Positions 58,836-64,000 of a DNA stretch of 64,000 nucleotides are shown here, piece by piece; position 1 is the first letter of the stretch, and each line of letters starts with the position of its first letter. This DNA comes from CBDAQR01 sp965199055. Lineage in GTDB: Bacteria > Pseudomonadota > Gammaproteobacteria > Pseudomonadales > Halieaceae. The notes beneath the pieces were generated by a model. That model searched no databases, was not told the origin of the DNA, and saw only the letters and a program-made list of their open reading frames with translations. Made by a program: the position numbers and the translations under genes. Location of the stretch: positions 620,001 through 684,000 of the forward strand of contig CBDAQR010000004.1 in NCBI GenBank assembly GCA_965199055.1, in the 5' to 3' direction.

Positions 58836-60063
58836 GGCGTTGACGAGAGCACAGCTGGCATCACTCTCCCGAGAATTTATGCTGGCCGCACATTTCAACA
58901 GCCGCACCGGTTATGCTGCCCTGCAGATTAATCATGGTGAGGCCACCTATAAACCTGTCGCTATCGATAACTGGATGGCGGTGAGCCCGGTCTATACCAA
59001 TCGTATGCAGCAGGTCATGAATCTGCGCCGTGAATCTGATGTAGAAACGATTTTTAAGGGCATGCAGTTAGAGGTTGGCTTCGCGCACCAATATTTCGAG
59101 GTTCACTTTCAAATGACCGGTGCAGAGGAGGGTGAGTTCTGGCTACCCAGTTGCGGCCCATTACTGGAAGTCGAGCCACACGGTGAGCAGCGTGTACGCA
59201 CCATGTGCCACGATATCGAGGACCCGACCTTCGATGCGACTGCTATCGCCACCAATCCGCAGGCCAGGGTGCGGCCCAATCACAGGCCGCCGCGCAAATC
59301 CGCCGATCAAACTCCCCATTGCCACTGGCGTGTTTACATCGATCAGGACGCGGAGCCTCTTCAAGAAACGGATATCACAGCGCGAATGCGGCACACCGCC
59401 TTAGCGCAGTTACACACTGATAGAAGCGAAAATCTCGAACCGGGTGGCTTGGAGGACTACAGCGGGCCGCTGTTCGAGCAGATGCATCTGGAAGTGTTTT
59501 CTCAATCGGCGCTCGCGGCGATATGCCGGGAGGTCGCTATTCAGAATCACCTGCTGACTAATAGTCTGTGGTGGTCGATCGCCGATCGGTTCGGTGAGGC
59601 GGCGGCGGACGCCGTGGCTGCGTTCCAGATGGAGGGATCAGCCTGGATGGTGAGTGAACGACTGGTGAACTGGCTCGGGTTGGAAGATGACAGCCTGGAT
59701 GCCGTTGAGCAGGTGCTGCAAGTGCACCCAGCGTTTCAGCCGGGTGATTATTGGGAAGTTCGGGTTATTCGTGAAGGTGATTCCCTACGCCTGGAGTTGG
59801 GCGATTGTCCCGCCACCGCGGAATCTCCTCAGCTCGGCTGGGTGCGCTTACTGCAGCAGGGTGATTGCAGCGGTTTGCAGGGCCTCGTAAATGGCATCAA
59901 TCGCCGCGCCACGGTTGTAGGCGAGGGTGACGCTTGGACGGTGACGATTGACGAATCGCGAGAGCCGGCAGAAGACCCGCTTTCGGTGCAGATCGCCCGC
60001 GGCTCGGTGCTCTACAAGACGCATTTGGAGGATCACGTCCAACTGCTGGAGATCATTGGATGA
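58828..60063 (+). CDS. Unrecognised 411-residue protein, Cys/His-rich core
   Basis: I do not recognise this family. Residues 75-180 contain a compact Cys/His-rich block: GFAHQYFEVHFQMTG, WLPSCGPLLEVEPHGEQRVRTMCHDIEDPTFDATA, RPNHRPPRK, TPHCHWRVYID. It could be a metal or iron-sulfur site. The middle (LEVFSQSALAAICREVAIQNHLLTNSLWWSI) looks helical, and the C-terminus beta-rich. The gene is translationally overlapped on both sides by the 3beta-HSD-like gene and the MaoC gene, so it almost certainly acts in the same pathway. No signal or membrane segment is visible. Enzyme or assembly factor: unknown. Confidence 0.8.
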   Translation: MIEALTRAQLASLSREFMLAAHFNSRTGYAALQINHGEATYKPVAIDNWMAVSPVYTNRMQQVMNLRRESDVETIFKGMQLEVGFAHQYFEVHFQMTGAEEGEFWLPSCGPLLEVEPHGEQRVRTMCHDIEDPTFDATAIATNPQARVRPNHRPPRKSADQTPHCHWRVYIDQDAEPLQETDITARMRHTALAQLHTDRSENLEPGGLEDYSGPLFEQMHLEVFSQSALAAICREVAIQNHLLTNSLWWSIADRFGEAAADAVAAFQMEGSAWMVSERLVNWLGLEDDSLDAVEQVLQVHPAFQPGDYWEVRVIREGDSLRLELGDCPATAESPQLGWVRLLQQGDCSGLQGLVNGINRRATVVGEGDAWTVTIDESREPAEDPLSVQIARGSVLYKTHLEDHVQLLEIIG

Positions 60064-60536
60064 GCGACGATCCGCGCTTTTGGTTCGAAGACCACGAGGT
60101 GGGCGCTCGGATTGAATGTGCCTCACATACGCTCAGTGCGAACGCAATCATCGAGTTCGCTAGTCAGTGGGACCCTCAGCCCTGGCACGTGGACGAAGAT
60201 GCCGCAAAGGCATCGGTGTTTGGTGGGCTTACCGCCTGTTCAGCGCATATCTTTTCTGTGTTTTGCATTACCAGTCAGCAGTGGCAGAACGGCAGGCAAA
60301 TGCAGGCGCTGGCCAGTCTGGGGTTCGATGAGATTCGAATGCTGCAACCGGTGTTTGCCGGCGACACCCTGCAGTGCATAACCACTGTAGAGTCGGCTCG
60401 TCTGTCCAACAGTAACCCTGAGCGTGGCATCGTCGTGTATGCCTCCGAGCTGATCAATCAGAGCGGCGAGGCGGTGTATTCTGTGAAATGTGCGACGTTA
60501 ATGGCCTGCCGGCCCGAGTCAGCTGCGCAGCAGTAG
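60060..60536 (+). CDS. MaoC-like enoyl-CoA hydratase (hotdog fold)
   Basis: 158 residues. The hydratase motif FASQWDPQPWHVDEDAAKASVFGG carries the catalytic D38 and H43 and the glycine. Overlaps the previous gene by 4 bases (ATGA). It hydrates a 2-enoyl-CoA, suggesting a CoA-bound step after the oxidations. Its stop lies inside the convergent OhrR-type gene's 3' end, an 18-base overlap. Confidence 0.9.
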   Translation: MSDDPRFWFEDHEVGARIECASHTLSANAIIEFASQWDPQPWHVDEDAAKASVFGGLTACSAHIFSVFCITSQQWQNGRQMQALASLGFDEIRMLQPVFAGDTLQCITTVESARLSNSNPERGIVVYASELINQSGEAVYSVKCATLMACRPESAAQQ

Positions 60537-60953
60537 TTCGTTCAGGCGTTCGCAGAGGGTCTTCAGTTGTAGCGCCTCTTCCCGTGGCATGTCGATTGTG
60601 CAGGAGAGTTCTGCCGGCACAGCTTCTGCCTTCTTCTTCAACTGTTTCCCCGCACGGGTGAGCGAGATTAACTTACTGCGTTCGTCCTCGGGGGAGGGGC
60701 GTGCATCAATCAATCCCTTGGCTTGTAGACGTTTTAACATGGGTGTCAGCGTGCCGGCATCAAAACGCGTGTGCTTTCTCAGCTCGGTAATACTGACCCC
60801 ATCGCGCTGCCACAGGCTCATCATCACCACATACTGCGGATAGGTGAGGTCCAAGGGCTCCAGCAGGGGGCGATAGGCGCGCACCAGTGCGTTCGATGCC
60901 GAGTACAAGGCATGGCAGATCTGTCTGTCGAGGTCGAGGGGCGAGTCAGTCAC
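60519..60953 (-). CDS. OhrR-type MarR regulator
   Basis: 144 residues from GTG 60953 (AGGAAA upstream). LDRQICHALYSASNALVRAYRPLLEPLDLTYPQYVVMMSLW is the OhrR pattern, including the N-terminal reactive Cys in QICHALYS. A winged helix (ITELRKHTRFDAGTLTPMLKRLQAKGLI) follows. OhrR proteins are peroxide sensors that lose DNA binding when Cys is oxidised. Divergent from a cytochrome gene across two palindromes. A longer frame to 60998 enters the palindrome. Confidence 0.88.
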   Translation of the reverse strand: MTDSPLDLDRQICHALYSASNALVRAYRPLLEPLDLTYPQYVVMMSLWQRDGVSITELRKHTRFDAGTLTPMLKRLQAKGLIDARPSPEDERSKLISLTRAGKQLKKKAEAVPAELSCTIDMPREEALQLKTLCERLNELLLRS

Positions 60954-60987
60954 GGCAATTTGAATTTCCTGTGAGGCATGAAAGTAT

Positions 60988-61055
60988 TTTGCACGCAAAG
61001 TAATTGACAGTGCAAGTGGGCTGACCTAGACTGTTGCAGATACTTTGTGCACAAA
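60988..61055. promoter_or_regulatory. Paired OhrR-type operators and promoter
   Basis: TTTGC-AC-GCAAA (60988-60999) and the perfect palindrome TTTGTGCACAAA (61044-61055) flank a promoter with -35 TTGACA (61004-61009), 17-base spacer and -10 TAGACT (61027-61032), directed at the cytochrome gene. Both palindromes share TACTTTG-type flanks in one orientation. The second sits just downstream of the expected transcription start. Confidence 0.7.
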
Positions 61056-61083
61056 ACAATATTTTATAAAGTAGGAGCCACCC

Positions 61084-61671
61084 ATGAAACACATCACGAT
61101 ACCCCTTGGCCTGTTGTTGGCATGTGTCTTTTCTATCAGCGCAAGCGCCGCTGATACCAAGAACCTCTCTATTTCCGCCGAAACCTTCGAATGCATCCGT
61201 GATATGACGCCGGTGCGTGGTTTTTTCGTGGATAACCTGATGGGCGACCTGGACGGCACCCTGGCGGTCGCTAACTCGCCCGACGGTGGCGTGTATCCGC
61301 CGGGTTCGGTGGTGCAGTTGGTACCGGGGGAGGTGATGGTCAAGCACCCCAAGGGGTTCAGTCCTGCGACGAAAGACTGGGAATTCTTCGAGTTGGACGT
61401 ATCGCCAGAGGGCAGCGCCATCCGTAACCGCGGTTTTGTCGATGTGGTCAATCGCTTCGGCGGTAACTGTTTTGCCTGCCACGTTCAGGCCAAGCCCCAG
61501 TGGGATTTGATTTGCGAGACCGGTCACGGCTGTGACCCGATTCCGTTAACCCGGGATATCCTGGTGCTGTTGCAGAACACCGACCCGCGCTGTGACAATA
61601 ACCCCCCTTTGAGTCCTGAAGACATGGGCAAGCTGCAAGCCTTGCAGCAAGCCATGCAGGCACAGAATTAA
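61084..61671 (+). CDS. Cytochrome P460-like periplasmic c-type cytochrome
   Basis: 195 residues. Signal peptide to about residue 23. One CxxCH heme site: GGNCFACHVQAKPQWDLICETGHGC. The core before it (KHPKGFSPATKDWEFFELDVSPEGSAIRNRGFVDVVNRFGG) resembles the cytochrome P460/cytochrome c' beta family. Extra cysteines in the C-terminal part (LICETGHGC, DPRCDNN) are unusual for P460. AGGAG precedes the ATG. It is likely induced by peroxide or a related stress through OhrR, and followed by an enoyl-reductase-like gene 31 bases later. Confidence 0.78.
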   Translation: MKHITIPLGLLLACVFSISASAADTKNLSISAETFECIRDMTPVRGFFVDNLMGDLDGTLAVANSPDGGVYPPGSVVQLVPGEVMVKHPKGFSPATKDWEFFELDVSPEGSAIRNRGFVDVVNRFGGNCFACHVQAKPQWDLICETGHGCDPIPLTRDILVLLQNTDPRCDNNPPLSPEDMGKLQALQQAMQAQN

Positions 61672-61702
61672 TACCCACCTAATAAATGCGGAGACAGAAC
61701 GC

Positions 61703-62858
61703 ATGAGCGATAGAGCGTTTGATATTGTTGTTTACGGATCCACCGGCTTTACCGGCCGCCTGGTTGCCGAGTACCTGGTTGCCAAGCAAGGCCATGGGCT
61801 GAGCTGGGCCATGGCCGGACGCAGTGCCGATAAATTAGCCGCGGTGCGCGATGAGCTTGGTGCCCCTGCGGATACACCCCTGGTGGTCGCGGATGCCTCC
61901 GATGCAGCTTCTATTCGTGAGATGGTGGGTAGTGCCCGCTGTGTGATTACCACGGTTGGCCCCTACCAATTGTATGGGTCTGATCTCGTTGCGGCCTGCG
62001 CTGAGTTGGGCACCGATTACGTGGACCTGAGCGGAGAGCCTGTGTGGATGCATGAGATGATCGCTACCCATCATGACGCAGCCGTGGCCAGCGGCGCACG
62101 AATTGTTCACAGCTGCGGTTTCGACTCGATTCCATTCGATTTAGGTGTGTTGTTCCTGCAGGATGCGGCGCGGGAGAAGTTTGGCGCACCCTGTCCTCGA
62201 GTACGCGGTCGTGTGCGGGCGATGAATGGTGAGTTCTCCGGCGGTACGGCTGCCTCTCTGGGTGCGACTATGGACGTCATCAAGGAGAAACCCGAGTTAT
62301 TCAATGTGCTGATCAATCCTTTTTGCCTGGCGAATGGCTTTCATGGTCCGGATCAGCCCGCCGACAATAAGCCCTATGAAGACGAGGTGTTGGGTCAATG
62401 GGTGGCGCCCTTTATCATGGCGGCCATTAACACCAAGAATGTGCATCGTTCCAATGCGCTGATGGGTCACGCATACGGTGAGGATTTCCGCTACGACGAG
62501 ATGATGTTGGCCGGAGCCGGCGAAGAAGGTAAGGCTGTGGCCGAGATGGTGGCTTCGGTGAATCCGCTGGAAGGCGAAGGTGTACCCGCACCCGGCGAAG
62601 GTCCCTCCCGTGAATCCCGCGAAGCCGGCAATTATGATGTGTTGTTTGTAGGCACCAGTGCAGACGGCCAGGAGGTCCGCGCGGGTGTGACAGGCGATAT
62701 GGATCCGGGCTATGGCTCAACCTCCAAGATGATCACCGAGAGCGCCGTGTGCTTGCTGGAAGACTGTCCGGATCATTTATACCCCGGCACCAGCGATGGG
62801 CCACAAGCTCATCAAGCGGCTGGTGGAGCATGCTGGCTTAACTTTCGACATGGAATGA
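61703..62858 (+). CDS. Trans-acting enoyl reductase/saccharopine-dehydrogenase-like protein, frameshifted near its end
   Basis: The frame from 61703 gives YGSTGFTGRLVAEYLVAKQG, LSWAMAGRSADKLAAVRDEL, CVITTVGPYQLYGSDLVAACAELGTDYVDLSGEP and CGFDSIPFDLG, the saccharopine-dehydrogenase-like enoyl-reductase family also found with mycobacterial lipid synthesis. Near 62766-62775 the frame shifts. The expected C-terminus TPAPAMGHKLIKRLVEHAGLTFDME lies in the +1 frame and ends at TGA 62856-62858. The unshifted frame instead ends in unrelated residues at 62869. One inserted or two missing bases explain this. Real mutation or sequence error. Confidence 0.85.
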
Positions 62859-62872
62859 GCCAGGAATAGGAG

Positions 62873-63487
62873 ATGGAAGGCTTGGCTGAATACATCGCCA
62901 TCTTCATTTTCTTCTTTGCTGTGATCGATCCGATTGGCACGGTGCCGGTGTATATCGCCGTCACCGCGCCGTTCGACGAAAAGCAAAAACGTAAAATCGC
63001 TTACCAGGCGACCCTGGTCTCGGCGCTGATCCTGCTGTTCTTTGTTGTTGCCGGCGAAGTCATTCTCACCGCGATCGATATTCCCCTGCCGGCATTCCAG
63101 ATTGCCGGTGGGCTGGTGCTGTTCTTGTTCGCACTGACGATGATCTTCGGCGAAAGTAAACCGGAAGAGGAGATTCGTCAGGCTGCGACGTCGGATATAG
63201 CGATCTTCCCCCTGGCGGTGCCCTCCATCGCCAGCCCGGGCGCCATGTTGGCCGCGGTTCTGCTGACGGAGAACGCTGAATACAGCGTAATTCAGCAGGC
63301 CCAGACGGCGGCCATCATGTTATCGGTGTTACTGGTCGTGCTGATATTGCTGCTGCTGGCTGGGCGTGTGCACCGTTTGATTGGCAAGAGCGGGGCGAGC
63401 GTCGTAAGTCGGGTGATGGGGCTTATTCTCAGTTCTGTCGCCGTGACCAACGTACTCGAAGGTATTAAGACCTACTTTGCCCTGTAG
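62873..63487 (+). CDS. MarC-family inner membrane protein
   Basis: 204 residues with about six membrane helices. Family cues are IFIFFFAVIDPIGTVPVYIAVT in the first helix, AFQIAGGLVLFLFALTMIFG, FPLAVPSIASPGAMLAAVLL and the closing VMGLILSSVAVTNVLEGIK. Family members were once thought to be drug-related; the function is unresolved. AGGA lies 7 bases before the ATG. It follows the enoyl-reductase-like gene by 14 bases. Confidence 0.92.
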   Translation: MEGLAEYIAIFIFFFAVIDPIGTVPVYIAVTAPFDEKQKRKIAYQATLVSALILLFFVVAGEVILTAIDIPLPAFQIAGGLVLFLFALTMIFGESKPEEEIRQAATSDIAIFPLAVPSIASPGAMLAAVLLTENAEYSVIQQAQTAAIMLSVLLVVLILLLLAGRVHRLIGKSGASVVSRVMGLILSSVAVTNVLEGIKTYFAL

Positions 63488-63520
63488 TTTGGCGAGTTCG
63501 GGCGCGAGTCATTAGCGCTG

Positions 63521-64000
63521 TTAAAAGTGCCGGATGACATCTTCTGCGAAGCGCTCCATCAGCCGCTTCTTGTCATCGATGGCTGAGCGCGTGCCCAGGG
63601 CAAAGGCGAATGGCATATTGATGCCGGCAGTCATGCCGGTGCCGAGCATGGATTCAAACAGCTCTCGATTGGGCTCGGCGTAGATGCCTACCAGTGTTTC
63701 GAAGGGCTGGTGATCGCGGCCGTATTCCTTGCGCAATTCCAGCAGTCGGTTCATGAGTCCTGGCACTTCCTCCGGCGTGTTGCCCGCACCGATCCAACCG
63801 TCGCCCACTCGAGCGGTGCGGCGCAGGGCGACGTCGGCAGCGCCGCCGAAATAGAGCGGCACCTGGTACTCTGAGTGGGGGCTGATCTTCAGCGGCGGGA
63901 AGTCGAAATGCTCGCCGTGGTATTCGAACATGTCTCCGCGCCAGAGGCCCTGCATGATGTCGATCATTTCGTCCATGCGCTTGCCGCGTCCTTTGAATGG
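63521..64000 (-). CDS. LLM-class flavin oxidoreductase, C-terminal part (runs past the window)
   Basis: The frame is open to the window's right edge, where the protein continues as PFKGRGKRMDEMIDIMQGLWRGDMFEYHGEHFDFPPLKISP. PLYFGGAADVALRRTARVGDGWIGAGNTPEEV is the LLM fold's late flavin-binding region. The C-terminus (RFAEDVIRHF) is complete. The start lies beyond 64000. Convergent with MarC. Cofactor (F420 or FMN) unknown. Confidence 0.88.
   Translation of the reverse strand, partial: PFKGRGKRMDEMIDIMQGLWRGDMFEYHGEHFDFPPLKISPHSEYQVPLYFGGAADVALRRTARVGDGWIGAGNTPEEVPGLMNRLLELRKEYGRDHQPFETLVGIYAEPNRELFESMLGTGMTAGINMPFAFALGTRSAIDDKKRLMERFAEDVIRHF

Noticed and set aside
60954..60998. Longer N-terminus (TTG) for the OhrR-type regulator
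   Set aside because: It enters the palindrome at 60988, and the OhrR family start matches GTG 60953.
1..64000. CRISPR arrays, rRNA, tRNA, prophage or plasmid signatures
   Set aside because: Read through for regular repeats, tRNA-like ends and phage structural genes; none found. A tRNA-scan program could still find one I cannot see.

Overview
The window looks like part of a chromosome from an aerobic, heterotrophic, probably marine gammaproteobacterium. Cellvibrionales-type lineages (Halieaceae, Spongiibacteraceae) are my best guess, and this is an inference. It rests on the gene repertoire: TonB-dependent receptors of the kind that carry VVVTAQKRE-type plug starts, several cytochrome P450s, many short-chain dehydrogenases, GMC oxidoreductases, acyl-CoA ligases, LLM-class flavin oxidoreductases and DUF3604/DUF2970/DUF2306 proteins. 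I see no rRNA, tRNA, CRISPR array, prophage or replication origin, and no gene-free stretch longer than 300 bases.

Layout. 1-9.7 kb: a GST; a minus-strand SDR/epimerase/membrane-protein operon divergent from a MarR-TPR-LysR plus-strand run, with tandem palindromes between them; then a DUF3604/CMD/SDR operon in which DUF3604 is frameshifted. 9.8-12.5 kb: a phasin/histone-like protein with its terminator, an APC permease and a GST. 12.6-21 kb: a GMC oxidoreductase; a minus-strand operon (RNase J-like, DHDP-reductase-like, cyclase, SMP-30-like lipoprotein); then a P450 and a quinone-oxidoreductase-like MDR. 21-24 kb: DUF2970, a MocR regulator, and a TPR-aspartyl hydroxylase fusion. 24-30.5 kb: a TetR regulon (amidohydrolase, epoxide-hydrolase-like enzyme, membrane-anchored GST, TetR, TonB receptor) linked by a shared palindrome. 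30.5-32.3 kb: an IS3-family element inside a DUF2306 gene. 32.3-37 kb: a CadC-like regulator divergent from a GMC/Gdh3/cupin operon. 37.7-40.7 kb: a P450 divergent from TetR plus a KshA-like Rieske oxygenase, around a 24-bp palindrome. 40.8-51.2 kb: MATE, ThuA, methyltransferase, a cluster of unknowns with an SRPBCC protein, two acyl-CoA ligases, MFS, and enoyl-CoA hydratase. 51.2-60.5 kb: the most striking region, a TonB receptor/LLM/TetR operon facing KSI-like proteins, CYP51, ferredoxin, a 3beta-HSD-like dehydrogenase, an unrecognised 411-residue protein and a MaoC hydratase. 60.5-64 kb: an OhrR-type MarR divergent from a P460-like c-type cytochrome and an enoyl-reductase-like gene (frameshifted near its end), then MarC and a partial LLM oxidoreductase.

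How the genes fit together. Many parts suit uptake (TonB receptors), oxygenation (P450s with ferredoxin, Rieske, GMC), ring or side-chain processing (KSI-like, SDRs, epoxide-hydrolase-like) and CoA activation plus beta-oxidation (AMP ligases, enoyl-CoA hydratase, MaoC) of sterol- or terpenoid-like hydrophobic compounds. The substrate is not shown by the sequence. Local regulators sit beside palindromes that plausibly are their operators. Three genes are interrupted: one by the IS element and two by apparent frameshifts, which could be real or sequencing/assembly errors.
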